Part shown: piece by piece, positions 53,844 to 62,974 of the stretch
Layout of the letters: the number at the start of each line of letters is the position of its first letter
How positions within the stretch are numbered: position 1 is the stretch's first letter
From: Streptomyces sp. CB02366
Lineage (GTDB): Bacteria; Actinomycetota; Actinomycetes; Streptomycetales; Streptomycetaceae
Direction of reading: 5' to 3'
Length of the DNA: 64,000 nt
Assembly: GCF_001905905.1 (NCBI RefSeq)
Contig: NZ_LIVT01000003.1
Span: 1-64,000 of the forward strand
The notes under the pieces: model-generated
Told to the model about the DNA's origin: nothing
The model's input: only the letters and a program-made list of their open reading frames with translations
Database searches by the model: none
Made by a program: the position numbers and the translations under genes

Positions 53844-54113
53844 TTAGGCGGTCAGCGGCTCCGCGGCCCGTTCCGGGGCGCAGCGGCCGAGGATCTCGTC
53901 CATGGAGAGGCCCAGCGCGCCCGCGAGGGCGGCCACGGTGAAGAAGGCGGGGGTGGGGGCGCGGCCGGTCTCGATCTTCCGGAGGGTCTCCGCGGAGATG
54001 CCGGCGCTCGCGGCGACGGCCGCCATGCTGCGCTCCCCGCGCGCCGCGCGGAGCAGTGCGCCGAGCCGTTCGCCGCGCAGGCGCTCTTCGGGTGTCAGAG
54101 GGGTACGGACCAT
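53844..54113 (-). CDS. XRE-family transcriptional regulator
   Basis: An 89-residue, single-domain Cro/CI-type HTH protein (LGALLRAARGERSMAAVAASAGISAETLRKIETGRAPTPAFFTVAALAGALG). The ATG at 54113 is used. It is read divergently from the methionine aminopeptidase, with a 31-bp palindromic site between them that overlaps both -10 regions. It most likely represses itself and the aminopeptidase; the inducing signal is unknown. Confidence 0.88.
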   Translation of the reverse strand: MVRTPLTPEERLRGERLGALLRAARGERSMAAVAASAGISAETLRKIETGRAPTPAFFTVAALAGALGLSMDEILGRCAPERAAEPLTA

Positions 54114-54151
54114 GTGCCCACCCTACTACGGAACACTCTTTCTATACCGTC

Positions 54152-54182
54152 ATTACTATACCGCTTCGACCGGTATAGTAAT
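54152..54182. promoter_or_regulatory. operator shared by XRE regulator and MAP gene
   Basis: Perfect inverted repeat with 12-base arms (ATTACTATACCG and CGGTATAGTAAT) and a seven-base spacer. Each arm contains a TATAGT -10-like hexamer pointing outward (54174-54179 on plus, 54155-54160 on minus). A further TATACCG half-site lies at 54143-54149. Confidence 0.75.
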
Positions 54183-54186
54183 GGGC

Positions 54187-54954
54187 ATGGTGCACATCAA
54201 GACGGACACAGACATCGCAGCGATGCGCGAGGCCGGCCGGGTCGTCGCGCAGGTCCTGACCCGGGCGCGCGAGGTGGCGGCGGTCGGCGTGACCCCGCGC
54301 CGACTGGACGAGGCCGCCCGCGAGGTGCTGAGCGGGGCCGGCGCCTCCTCCCCCTTCCTGGACTACAAGCCCCACTTCGCGCCCACCCCCTTCCCGGCGG
54401 TGATCTGCGTCTCGGTCAACGACGCGGTCGTGCACGGCATCCCCTCCGCCGAGCCGCTGCGCGACGGGGACCTGGTGAGCGTGGACGCGGGTGCGCTCCT
54501 CGGCGGCTGGGCCGGCGACTCGGCGGTCAGCTTCACCGTGGGCGAGCCCCGCCCCGAGGACACCCGGCTCATCACCGCCGCCGAGGAGGCGCTGGCGGCC
54601 GGGATCGGCGCGGCCGTGGTGGGCAACCGGATCGGCGACATCGCCCACGCGATCGGCACGGTCTGCCGCGACGCGGGCTACGGCATCCTGGAGGGCTACG
54701 GCGGGCACGGCATCGGCCGGTCCATGCACGAGGACCCGTCCGTGCCGAACGAGGGGCGGCCGGGCCGGGGCATGGTGCTGCGGCACGGAATGGTCCTGGC
54801 CATCGAGCCCATGCTGCTCGCCGGGGGCCTCGACGAGTTCCGCCACGACGAGGACGGCTGGACGCTGCGGACCACCGACGGGAGCCGGGCCTCGCACGCC
54901 GAGCACACGGTGGCGATCACGGACGAGGGCCCACGCGTCCTCACCGCGCTGTAG
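54187..54954 (+). CDS. map: methionine aminopeptidase, type I
   Basis: A 255-residue metalloprotease removing N-terminal methionine. Metal ligands are in LVSVDAGALLGGWAGDSAVSF (two Asp), GHGIGRSMHEDP (His) and MVLAIEPMLLAGG (Glu), with the last Glu in SHAEHTVAI. The ATG at 54187 lies just where a transcript from the TATAGT at 54174-54179 would begin, so the mRNA may be leaderless; the ATG at 54181 would fall inside the operator. It is probably a regulated accessory copy, since the housekeeping map is usually beside secY/adk. Confidence 0.9.
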   Translation: MVHIKTDTDIAAMREAGRVVAQVLTRAREVAAVGVTPRRLDEAAREVLSGAGASSPFLDYKPHFAPTPFPAVICVSVNDAVVHGIPSAEPLRDGDLVSVDAGALLGGWAGDSAVSFTVGEPRPEDTRLITAAEEALAAGIGAAVVGNRIGDIAHAIGTVCRDAGYGILEGYGGHGIGRSMHEDPSVPNEGRPGRGMVLRHGMVLAIEPMLLAGGLDEFRHDEDGWTLRTTDGSRASHAEHTVAITDEGPRVLTAL

Positions 54955-54970
54955 ACGGCCCGGGCGGGAC

Positions 54971-55010
54971 CGGGGCCGGCGCCGCGCCGCGTCGCGTGGC
55001 GCCGGCCCCG
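54971..55010. terminator. terminator between map and ggt
   Basis: Perfect 13-bp stem (CGGGGCCGGCGCC) with a 14-base loop between convergent genes ending at 54954 and 55035. Confidence 0.75.
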
Positions 55011-55034
55011 CCGCGCCTGCCGCGTCCGGTGGGG

Positions 55035-56852
55035 TCAGTAACGGCCGCCCGGACGCACCACCATGGCCGAGCCGCCGCCGCGGCGCACCTTTTCCGCCGC
55101 CGCCAGCCAGCGGCCGTCCGGCAGCCGCTGCACCCCGGTGGCCGCTCCGATCTCCGGGTTCTGGCGGAAGGCGTGGCCGAGCTTCTCCAGCTCCGCGCGG
55201 ACCGGGCTGTTCCACAGCTCCGGCTCGATCTCGGTCGTCGGCGCGTTGCGCTGGCTGGCGCGCGGCGCGGCGATCGCGTCGACCAGCGGGAGCCCCCGGT
55301 CCAGGTGTCCGGTGAGCGACTGGAGGACGGTCGTGATGATGGTGGCCCCGCCCGGCGAGCCCAGGGCCAGCACCGGCTTGCCGTGCTTCAGCACGATGGT
55401 CGGGGAGATCGACGAACGCGGGCGCTTGCCCGGGCCCGGGAGGTTCGGGTCGTGGACCGCCGGGTTGGCCGGTGCGAACGAGAAGTCGGTCAGCTCGTTG
55501 TTGAGCAGGAACCCGCGTCCGGGCACGGTGATGGCGCTGCCGCCGGTGGACTCGATCGTCAGCGTGTAGGCGACGACGTTGCCCCACTTGTCGGCGGTCG
55601 TCAGGTGCGTGGTGTTCTCCCCCTCGAACGTCGTCGGCGCGGCCGTGCCGCCACTGCCGCACCGCTCGGGGTTTCGCGGGTCGCCCGGCGCCAGCGGGCT
55701 GGTCAGCGCCTTGTCGTCGCGGATCAGGCACTCCCGGGCGTCCGCGAACCGCTGGCTCAGCAGTTCCCTGGTGGGGACGTCCTCGAAGGCCGGGTCGCCG
55801 ACCCAGCGGCCCCGGTCGGCGAACGCGATGCGGCTCGCCTCGATGAGCCGGTGCAGGTACTGGACCCGGTCGGCGCGGGAGAGGTCGGTGGACTCCAAGA
55901 TGTTGAGGGCCTCGCCGACGCTGGTACCGCCGGACGACGAGGGGGCCATGCCGTAGACGTCCAGACCCCGGTAGCCCACCTTCGTCGGGTCCTTGCGCAG
56001 AGTCCGGTAGGCGGCGAGGTCCTGGCGGGTCAGGTCACCGGGGCGCACCACCCGTGTGGCGTCCGGATCGACGGGCGGCTTGCGCACCGTACGGACGATG
56101 TCGTCGGCCAACTCGCCCCGGTACACCTCCCGGACGCCCTCGCGGCCGAGCTTCTCGTACGTACGGGCCAGGTCGGGGTTCTTGAACACGGACCCCACGG
56201 CGGGGAGTTCGCCGCCCGGCAGGAAAAGTTCCGCGGAGGCGGGGAAGTCGGCGAACCGGGCCTGGTTGGCGGCCGTCTGCGAGCGGAAGGTGCCGTCCAC
56301 GACGAAGCCGTCCCGCGCCAGGCGTTCGGCCGGTTCCAGCAGCGTACGCAGGGACTTGCTGCCCCAGGCGTCCAGCGCCCGCTCCCAGGTGGCCGGGGTG
56401 CCGGGGACGCCGACGCCGAGGCCGCTGGTCACGCCCTCCTCGAACGGGATCGGCTTGCCGTTCTCCAGGAAGAGGGAGGAGTCGGCGCTGCGGGGCGCGG
56501 TCTCGCGGCCGTCGATCGTGCGTACGGTGCGGGTCTTCGCGTCGTAGTGGACGAAGTAGCCGCCCCCTCCGATGCCCGCCGAGTACGGCTCCGTCACGCC
56601 GAGGGCAGCCGCCGTGGCCACGGCGGCGTCCACCGCGTTGCCGCCCTTGCGCAGCACCTCGATCCCGGCGGCCGAGGCGTCCGGGTCGACGCTCGCGACG
56701 GCTCCCCCGTGGCCCACCGCCACCGGGGACTTGGGCGGCGCGGGCCTCGCGGCGGCGGGCGGCGCCGAGGCCGCCGGAGCGGCGGCCCCCATCGACGCCA
56801 CCACGGCGAGGACGGCCAATAGTGACGTGTTCCGGCCGACGGAACGGCGCAT
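55035..56852 (-). CDS. ggt: gamma-glutamyltransferase, secreted
   Basis: A 605-residue Ntn-hydrolase that cleaves or transfers the gamma-glutamyl group of glutathione and related peptides. A signal peptide (LLAVLAVVASMGAAAPAASA) leads into the large subunit. Self-cleavage before the nucleophile Thr is expected in FEGENTTHLTTADKWGN, leaving a small subunit with FLLNNELTDFS and LGSPGGATIITTV, the usual substrate loops. Length and motifs are normal. It is monocistronic with a terminator behind it. It is expected outside the cell or cell-wall bound. Confidence 0.93.
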   Translation of the reverse strand: MRRSVGRNTSLLAVLAVVASMGAAAPAASAPPAAARPAPPKSPVAVGHGGAVASVDPDASAAGIEVLRKGGNAVDAAVATAAALGVTEPYSAGIGGGGYFVHYDAKTRTVRTIDGRETAPRSADSSLFLENGKPIPFEEGVTSGLGVGVPGTPATWERALDAWGSKSLRTLLEPAERLARDGFVVDGTFRSQTAANQARFADFPASAELFLPGGELPAVGSVFKNPDLARTYEKLGREGVREVYRGELADDIVRTVRKPPVDPDATRVVRPGDLTRQDLAAYRTLRKDPTKVGYRGLDVYGMAPSSSGGTSVGEALNILESTDLSRADRVQYLHRLIEASRIAFADRGRWVGDPAFEDVPTRELLSQRFADARECLIRDDKALTSPLAPGDPRNPERCGSGGTAAPTTFEGENTTHLTTADKWGNVVAYTLTIESTGGSAITVPGRGFLLNNELTDFSFAPANPAVHDPNLPGPGKRPRSSISPTIVLKHGKPVLALGSPGGATIITTVLQSLTGHLDRGLPLVDAIAAPRASQRNAPTTEIEPELWNSPVRAELEKLGHAFRQNPEIGAATGVQRLPDGRWLAAAEKVRRGGGSAMVVRPGGRY

Positions 56853-56958
56853 ACGTACCTCCAGTCAACGGATCTCCCGCCGCAGGGTAGTCCCGGGGGG
56901 AACGGATCGTCAGGACCGCCTCGAACGGTTACCCGAATGCCCGATACCATGCGCGCCC

Positions 56959-57684
56959 ATGACGGACGACGTGCGCAACATCGTGCTGGGCGTGATAGCC
57001 ACCGGGATCAGCGCCTCACTGGGCTGGATCGCCCGTACCTGGCTCTGGCGCCGGGGGCTCCGCCGCAAACAGGCGTTCTTCGGATTGCCGTCGCACTCCG
57101 AGTGCCTGCTCGTCGTCAACCGCTACGCCGGCGCCGAAGGGTCCGTCCACCGCCACGACGCCTTCGCCCTGCTGGAACTCTCCGCGCTCATCAAGGACTG
57201 CGGGGCCCAGGCGCAGATCGTCACCCACGACGCGGCGCGGCAGGGGTTCGGGGAGCGTACGGAGTTCTGCGTCGGCGGGCCGACGTCCAACCAGCGGATG
57301 GCCGCGCATCTGCGGACCCTGCTGCCCGGGGTGAGGATCAACGTCGAGCGGGAGCCGGGTCCGGACCGGGTGGCGTTCCAGATCGGTTCGGAGCGCTACC
57401 GGATGGAGCCGGGGACCTCCGAGTACGTCCTGCTCGCTCGACTGACGGGTGGTCAGGACGCGCGTCCCGTCTTCCTTTTCTGCGGCCAGCGGGCCATCAC
57501 CAACCAGGCGGCCACCCGTTATGCCGTCCGTCACCACGAGCGGCTGCGCCGCAAGCACGGCGCCGCGTCGTTCTGCCTGCTGCTGCGGGTCGTCAACTCC
57601 GATGCGTACGGCCCCGATGTGGTCGAGCTGGTCGGCGATGTGACACGCGAGGCCCAGGCCCCCGCGCCCAGCGCCCCGGCCTAG
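56959..57684 (+). CDS. membrane-anchored hypothetical protein
   Basis: A 241-residue protein with one N-terminal membrane helix (NIVLGVIATGISASLGWIART) and a cytoplasmic remainder. The soluble part has LLVVNRYAG near its start, then ALLELSALIKDCGAQAQIVTH, CVGGPTSNQRMAAHLRTLLPGV and PVFLFCGQRAITNQAATRYAVRHHERL. The repeated GGPTSN/GQRAITN-like loops suggest a Rossmann- or nucleoside-binding fold with an internal duplication. I do not recognise the family. The ATG at 56959 is 106 bp from the divergent ggt start. Confidence 0.72.
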   Translation: MTDDVRNIVLGVIATGISASLGWIARTWLWRRGLRRKQAFFGLPSHSECLLVVNRYAGAEGSVHRHDAFALLELSALIKDCGAQAQIVTHDAARQGFGERTEFCVGGPTSNQRMAAHLRTLLPGVRINVEREPGPDRVAFQIGSERYRMEPGTSEYVLLARLTGGQDARPVFLFCGQRAITNQAATRYAVRHHERLRRKHGAASFCLLLRVVNSDAYGPDVVELVGDVTREAQAPAPSAPA

Positions 57685-57949
57685 GGCAGGCCGCCGGCCC
57701 GTCCCCGCCACCGCCCGTGCCGCCGCGCCCGCACGGCCGTGGCGGTGATCTCGCCGGCAGCGCGGACGGGCGGGCCGGAGCGCCGAGTGCGCCCCGAAGC
57801 GGCCCGGTAGCCCCGGTTCCGCCCCCGACCGCTACTGACGCCGCGTCCAACAATCGTTACCTTCACGCAACGCGCCCGGTAGTTACCAGCGGTAAACGAC
57901 CGGGGTTACCGTCGGGTCACTTTGCACTGACCCGCGTGAGGAGTGACCC

Positions 57950-59551
57950 GTGGTACGTCCGAAACCGGCACTGCGCACCACCGCTTCGATCACCACCGCC
58001 GCCGTCCTGCTCGCCGGGGCCGCGCTCGGCGCCGCCCCGACCGCGACGGCCGCCCCCACCGGCGCTTCCGCCCCCGCGAGCACGACGGCGAAAGGCCTGA
58101 CGTTCCACGACATCCCCGGCTCCGGCGGCATCACGCTCAAGGGCAACGTCGTGACCCCGGCGGGTGCGCCCGCCGGGGCGAAGCACCCCCTCATCGTCTT
58201 TCCGACGAGCTGGGCGATGCCGCAGATCGAGTACCTGGCGCAGGCCCAGAAGCTCGCCGACTCCGGTTATGTGGTGGTGAGTTACACCTCGCGCGGCTTC
58301 TGGCTCTCCGGCGGGGAGATCGAGGTCGCCGGTCCGCCGGACATCGCGGACGCCTCCGCCGTCATCGACTGGGCGCTGGAGCACACCTCCGCCGACCCCG
58401 ACCGCATCGGCATGGGCGGCGTCTCCTACGGGGCGGGCATCAGCCTGCTGGCCGCCGGGCACGACCCGCGCATCAAGGCGGTCGCCGCCCTCAGCGGGTG
58501 GGCCGACCTGATCGACTCGATCTACAGCGGGCGCACCCAGCACCTCCAGGCCGCCGCCCTGCTCGGCGGCGCGGGCCTGGTCACCGGTCGGCCGAGCGAC
58601 GAACTCACGCGGACGCTCAAGGACTTCCTCGGCTCCAACCTGGACAAGGAAGCGGAGATGATCGCCTGGGGGAAGAAGCGCTCCCCCGCCGCCCACCTGG
58701 ACGCGATCAACGCCAACGGCGCGGCCGTCATGATGGGCAACGCCTGGGGCGACACGATCTTCCCGCCCAACCAGTACGCCTCGTTCTACGACAAGCTCAC
58801 CGGCCCCAAGCGGCTGGAGTTCCGCCCCGGCGACCACGCCACCGCCGAGCTGACCGGCCTGTTCGGGCTGCCCAACGACACCTGGACGAACACCCGCCGC
58901 TGGTTCGACCGCTACCTCAAGGACGAGCGGAACGGCATCGACACCGAGCCGCCCGTGCAGCTCAAGTCCCGTACGGACCAGGGGTACGAGGGGTACCCGG
59001 ACTGGAAGTCGGTCGGCGCGGTGCGCAACCGCATTCCGCTGGACGGCGCCAAGACGGTGTGGGCGAACGTCGATTCGGGCGCGAACGGCGGCATCACGCT
59101 GCTGTCCAACGCGCTGGACCAGTTCCTCAAGCTCCCGCCGGCGGTCTCCGTGCCGCTGCTGCCGCGTACGTTCGCGGGCGTGTGGCAGTCGGAGCGGTAC
59201 GCCACCGAGCAGCGCGTGCGGGGGACGTCCCGGCTGCACACCACGGTCACCAGCACGAAGCCGAGCGGCACCTTCGTCGCGTACCTCTACGACGTGGGGC
59301 CCCTCGGCGTCGGCAAGCTGGTGAGCAACGCTCCGTACACCTTCCACGGGCAGACGCCGGGCCGGCCGTTCCCCGTCGACCTGGAGCTGTACTCCACGGC
59401 CTACGACGTCCCGGCCGGTCACCGGCTCGCCCTGGTGATCGACACCGTCGATCCGCTGTACATCGAGCACAACCCGACCGGCGCGCAGCTGACCTTCTCC
59501 TCGCCCGGCACGGACCCGAGTCATCTCTCGGTCCCGCTGCGCGAGAAGTGA
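57950..59551 (+). CDS. secreted CocE/NonD-type hydrolase (X-Pro dipeptidyl-peptidase fold)
   Basis: A 533-residue alpha/beta hydrolase. A signal peptide (ITTAAVLLAGAALGAAPTATAA) is followed by the catalytic domain with the nucleophile in GMGGVSYGAG, Asp in GNAWGDTIFPPNQ and His in RPGDHATAEL. A C-terminal jelly-roll domain (about residues 385-530) is typical of Xaa-Pro dipeptidyl-peptidase and cocaine esterase relatives. The GTG at 57950 follows GAGGAG. It probably acts outside the cell on peptides or esters. A bidirectional terminator lies at its end. Upstream, 57685-57949 holds only its promoter. Confidence 0.87.
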   Translation: MVRPKPALRTTASITTAAVLLAGAALGAAPTATAAPTGASAPASTTAKGLTFHDIPGSGGITLKGNVVTPAGAPAGAKHPLIVFPTSWAMPQIEYLAQAQKLADSGYVVVSYTSRGFWLSGGEIEVAGPPDIADASAVIDWALEHTSADPDRIGMGGVSYGAGISLLAAGHDPRIKAVAALSGWADLIDSIYSGRTQHLQAAALLGGAGLVTGRPSDELTRTLKDFLGSNLDKEAEMIAWGKKRSPAAHLDAINANGAAVMMGNAWGDTIFPPNQYASFYDKLTGPKRLEFRPGDHATAELTGLFGLPNDTWTNTRRWFDRYLKDERNGIDTEPPVQLKSRTDQGYEGYPDWKSVGAVRNRIPLDGAKTVWANVDSGANGGITLLSNALDQFLKLPPAVSVPLLPRTFAGVWQSERYATEQRVRGTSRLHTTVTSTKPSGTFVAYLYDVGPLGVGKLVSNAPYTFHGQTPGRPFPVDLELYSTAYDVPAGHRLALVIDTVDPLYIEHNPTGAQLTFSSPGTDPSHLSVPLREK

Positions 59552-59557
59552 TCACCG

Positions 59558-59605
59558 GCTGCTGCCGGGCGGGCACTGCCCGGCTACTGCCCTCCCGGCA
59601 GCAGC
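59558..59605. terminator. bidirectional terminator overlapping gluD end
   Basis: Twelve-base stem GCTGCTGCCGGG / CCCGGCAGCAGC with an inner CGGGCA/TGCCCG hairpin. It covers the stop codon of the minus-strand permease (59584-59586) and follows the hydrolase stop by six bases. Confidence 0.75.
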
Positions 59606-60474
59606 GTTCCTGGTTCGGCCGGGCCCACCCCGACCGCTTCGGTCTTGAGGTTGCGCCGCTCCCTCCTGGCCACCCAGGTGGCGAACCAGGAAAGCAGCAT
59701 GCACAACCCGATGTAGATCGGAGAGATCACCATCACGACCGGGATGAAGGGAAGATCGTAGTCGAGATTGGACGCGATGAGCTTTCCGGCGTGGAGGAAT
59801 TCCTCGTAGGTGATCAGATAGCCGAGCGAGGTGTCCTTGAGCGCGACCACCAGCTGGCTGATGATGGTCGGCAGCATCGCGCGGACCGCCTGGGGGGCCA
59901 GGACGTAGGTGGTGACCTGCGTCTTGCGCATGCCGAGGGCGTACGCGGCCTCGCGCTGGCCCCGGTCCACGGAGTTGATCCCGGTGCGGAACACCTCCGC
60001 GAGGACGGATCCGTTGTAGAGCGTGAGCCCGGCGACCAGGGCGGGCAGCGGCTGGACCTTCAGCGCCACGAAGATGAAGAAGATCATCACCAGCACCGGC
60101 ATGGCCCGGAAGAACTCGACCAGGACCGTGGAGGTCCAGCGCAGCACCCGGTGCTCGGAGAGCCGGCCGACCGCGAGGACCGCGCCGAGGACGAGCGAGA
60201 GGACCGCCGCGTACGCGAACGCCTTGAGGGTGTTGCCGAGGCCGCGCAGCAGCAGTTCCTGAATGCCCTTGTACTCGAAGGGCGTCCACTTCTGCGCGGT
60301 GAACTGACCGGTGTCGAAGAGGAGATAAACGATCCAGCCGAACAGCGCGGCGATCAGGACCGTCGCGGCGATCCCGTACAGGCGGTGGCGTCTGCGGGCC
60401 ACCGGGCCTGGGATGTCGTAGAGCGCGGTGGCCTCGGGAGCGGCCGGTGCGCGGTTGCGGGTCTTGGTGGTCAT
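59584..60474 (-). CDS. gluD: amino-acid (glutamate) ABC transporter permease
   Basis: A 296-residue inner-membrane permease of the His/Glu/Gln uptake family, with one extra N-terminal helix and the EAA-type loop INSVDRGQREAAYALGMRKTQVTTYVLAPQA that contacts the ATPase. The membrane region includes LVEFFRAMPVLVMIFFIFVAL. It overlaps gluC by four bases (ATGA) and is last in the operon. It would form the channel with gluC. The specificity for glutamate is inferred from the gluABCD-like order. Confidence 0.9.
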   Translation of the reverse strand: MTTKTRNRAPAAPEATALYDIPGPVARRRHRLYGIAATVLIAALFGWIVYLLFDTGQFTAQKWTPFEYKGIQELLLRGLGNTLKAFAYAAVLSLVLGAVLAVGRLSEHRVLRWTSTVLVEFFRAMPVLVMIFFIFVALKVQPLPALVAGLTLYNGSVLAEVFRTGINSVDRGQREAAYALGMRKTQVTTYVLAPQAVRAMLPTIISQLVVALKDTSLGYLITYEEFLHAGKLIASNLDYDLPFIPVVMVISPIYIGLCMLLSWFATWVARRERRNLKTEAVGVGPAEPGTLLPGGQ

Positions 60475-61115
60475 CGGGCCACTCCCCAGCGCTTCTCCAT
60501 GACGGTGAACAGCGCGCTGATGGTCAGGGTGATGATGAGGTAGCCGACGGCGATCCAGACGAAGGACCAGATGATGCTGTAGCCCAGCTCGTTGAGCGTC
60601 TTGTAGGTGCCGAGGAGTTCGGTGACGCTGAACGCTCCGGCGATCGCGGAGTTCTTCGCCAGCGCGATCAGGGTGGAGCCGACCGGCGGGATCACCGACC
60701 GGAACGCCTGCGGCAGCACCACGGCGGCCAGGGTCTGGCCGAAGTTCATCCCGAGGCTGCGGGCGGCCTCGCCCTGGCCCGTGGGCACGGTGTTGATGCC
60801 GGAGCGCAGCACTTCGCAGATGAAGGCCGAGGTGTAGCAGCCGAGCGCGATGACGGCGAAGACCTGGAACGGCAGGACCAGTCCGAAGCGGGGCAGGCCG
60901 AGCAGGACCGCGAAGAACAGCAGGGTCAGCGGGGTGTTGCGGAGCACGGTGACCCAGACCGTGCCGAGCACCCGGAGGGCGCCGACGGGCGCGACCCGGA
61001 AGGACGCCATCAGGAAACCGAGGACGAGTGCCAGTACCGAGGCGTAGACGGTGAGTTGGACCGTGCCGAGGAATCCCTTGCCGTAGAGGGAGAAGTTCTC
61101 TGTCAGTACATCCAT
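60471..61115 (-). CDS. gluC: amino-acid (glutamate) ABC transporter permease
   Basis: A 214-residue permease with five membrane helices and the EAA loop INTVPTGQGEAARSLGMNFGQTLAAVVLPQAFRSVIPPV. Its start ATG at 61115 lies 14 bp after the gluB stop, and its end overlaps gluD. It pairs with gluD as the translocation pore. Confidence 0.9.
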   Translation of the reverse strand: MDVLTENFSLYGKGFLGTVQLTVYASVLALVLGFLMASFRVAPVGALRVLGTVWVTVLRNTPLTLLFFAVLLGLPRFGLVLPFQVFAVIALGCYTSAFICEVLRSGINTVPTGQGEAARSLGMNFGQTLAAVVLPQAFRSVIPPVGSTLIALAKNSAIAGAFSVTELLGTYKTLNELGYSIIWSFVWIAVGYLIITLTISALFTVMEKRWGVAR

Positions 61116-61129
61116 GGGTGGCCGTCCCC

Positions 61130-62059
61130 TCAGGTCGCCGGGTAGCGGTCGATGGGCGGCGGGGCCGGCGCGGGCGCTCCGGAGAGTCCCAGCGTCGCTT
61201 CGTACGCCTTCTTCCAGTTGCCGTTCTTCTCGTTGGCCTCCAGCGCGTCGTTGAGCGCCTCGCGCAGGGCGTTGTCGGCGCGCGGGACGCCGATGCCGTA
61301 CGGCTCCTTCGAGAAGGGCTTGCCGACGACCTTCATCTCGTCCGGCGCCTTGGCCGCGAAGCCCAGCAGGATGGCGTCGTCGGTGGTGACGGCGTCGACC
61401 TGGAAGGTGAGCAGGTTGTCGACGCAGATGGAGTACGTGTCGTACGCGACGAGGGTCGCCCGGGGGTAGTCGGCGGCGATCCGCTGGTAGGGCGTGGAGC
61501 CGGCCGCCGAGCAGACGGTCCTGCCCGCCAGGTCCTGCGGGCCGTGGATGTCGTCCTCGTCGGTGCGCACCAGCAGCCCCTGGCCCGCCATGTAGTACGG
61601 GCCGGCGAAGCCGACGAGCTTCTTGCGCATGTCGTTGATGGTGTAGGTGCCGACGTAGTAGTCGATCTGCCCGTTCTGCAGGGCGGTCTCGCGGTTGGCG
61701 GAGGCGATCGTGCGGAAGCGGACCGTCCGCGGTTCGAAGCCGAGCGAGGCCGCCATCATGCGGGCGATCTCGATGTCGAACCCCGTGTAGGCCCCGCTCG
61801 CCGGGTCCTTCTCCCCCAGGTACGGCTGGTCCTCCTTGGCGCCGACCGTGAGATAGCCGCGCTTCTTCGCCCTGGTCCAGGTGCGGGAGTCCGGCAGCTC
61901 GAAGCCGGTGTCGACCCGGTAGACGGGCAGTTCGTCGGCCTTGGGGCCCTTGACCGGCGGGCTGCCGTCCTTGCCGCAGCCGGCGGCGAGCGCGGCGAGC
62001 AGGAGGCCGGCCACGAGGGCTGCGGTCCTGCCCGTACGCGTGTTCCTCGTACGCAACAT
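61130..62059 (-). CDS. gluB: amino-acid-binding lipoprotein of ABC transporter
   Basis: A 309-residue family 3 solute-binding protein. The lipoprotein signal AALVAGLLLAALAAGCGKDG places the lipid-modified Cys at about residue 28. The binding lobes include LTVGAKEDQPYLGEKDPASGAYTGFDIEIARMMAASLGF and ETALQNGQIDYYVGTYTINDMRK, with the arginine/aspartate pattern of polar amino-acid binders. It sits on the outer face of the membrane and delivers substrate to gluCD. It is 10 bp from gluA. Confidence 0.91.
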   Translation of the reverse strand: MLRTRNTRTGRTAALVAGLLLAALAAGCGKDGSPPVKGPKADELPVYRVDTGFELPDSRTWTRAKKRGYLTVGAKEDQPYLGEKDPASGAYTGFDIEIARMMAASLGFEPRTVRFRTIASANRETALQNGQIDYYVGTYTINDMRKKLVGFAGPYYMAGQGLLVRTDEDDIHGPQDLAGRTVCSAAGSTPYQRIAADYPRATLVAYDTYSICVDNLLTFQVDAVTTDDAILLGFAAKAPDEMKVVGKPFSKEPYGIGVPRADNALREALNDALEANEKNGNWKKAYEATLGLSGAPAPAPPPIDRYPAT

Positions 62060-62069
62060 GGAATCCTCC

Positions 62070-62813
62070 TCAGTGCTTGAGGATCTTGGACAGGAAGTCC
62101 TTGGCTCGGTCGCTCGACGGGGACGTGAAGAAGTCCTCGGGGACGCGGTCCTCGACGATGCAGCCGTCGGCCATGAACACGACGCGGTTGGCGGCCGATC
62201 GGGCGAAGCCCATCTCGTGGGTGACGACGATCATCGTCATCCCGTCCCGGGCCAGCTGCTGCATGACCTCCAGGACCTCGTTGATCATCTCCGGGTCGAG
62301 CGCGGAGGTGGGCTCGTCGAAGAGGAGCGCCTTGGGATCCATGGCCAGCGCGCGGGCGATGGCCACGCGCTGCTGCTGCCCGCCGGAGAGCTGGGCGGGG
62401 AACTTGTCGGCGTGGGCGGCCAGGCCGACCCGCTCCAGCAGCTCCCGGGAGCGCCGGTCCGCCTCGTCCTTCTTGCGCTTGCGGACCTTGACCTGGGCCA
62501 GCGAGACGTTGTCCACCACGGTCTTGTGGGCGAAGAGGTTGAAGGACTGGAAGACCATGCCGACTTCGGCGCGGAGCTGGGCCAGGCCCTTGCCCTCGGC
62601 GGGGAGGGGCCGCCCGTCGATGGTGATGCTGCCGGACTCGACCGTCTCCAGCCGGTTGATCGCCCGGCACAGGGTGGATTTCCCGGAACCGGAGGGGCCG
62701 ATGACCACCACCACCTCCCCGCGGCCGACGGTGAGATGGATGTCCTGAAGTACGTGCAACTCTCCGAAATGTTTGTTGACGTCCCTCAGTTCGATCAACG
62801 GATCGACGGCCAT
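62070..62813 (-). CDS. gluA: amino-acid ABC transporter ATPase
   Basis: A 247-residue ATPase with Walker A GPSGSGKST, the Q-loop in MVFQSFNLFAH, signature LSGGQQQR, Walker B ALLFDEPTSALD and H-loop VTHEMGF. It is first of the four-gene operon gluA-B-C-D, all on the minus strand with minimal gaps. The promoter must lie in 62814-62949. Confidence 0.94.
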   Translation of the reverse strand: MAVDPLIELRDVNKHFGELHVLQDIHLTVGRGEVVVVIGPSGSGKSTLCRAINRLETVESGSITIDGRPLPAEGKGLAQLRAEVGMVFQSFNLFAHKTVVDNVSLAQVKVRKRKKDEADRRSRELLERVGLAAHADKFPAQLSGGQQQRVAIARALAMDPKALLFDEPTSALDPEMINEVLEVMQQLARDGMTMIVVTHEMGFARSAANRVVFMADGCIVEDRVPEDFFTSPSSDRAKDFLSKILKH

Positions 62814-62949
62814 GCGCTGCCCTACCCACTTGTCGCTGTGTCGAGGTCAGCGCAAACTATCCATCGCGAAAAGGGACTTCGCACCCGACACGCGTGAATG
62901 GTGCAAAAGGCTGTTTATCTATCGAGGTGATGAGATCCGCGACCGGTCG

Positions 62950-62974
62950 CGGCCGAGAGGTCAGTTCTCGGCCG
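62950..62974 (-). terminator. terminator at the end of the DUF6278-like gene
   Basis: Nine-base stem CGGCCGAGA / TCTCGGCCG with a seven-base loop, spanning the stop codon at 62961-62963. It separates this gene from gluABCD. Confidence 0.65.
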
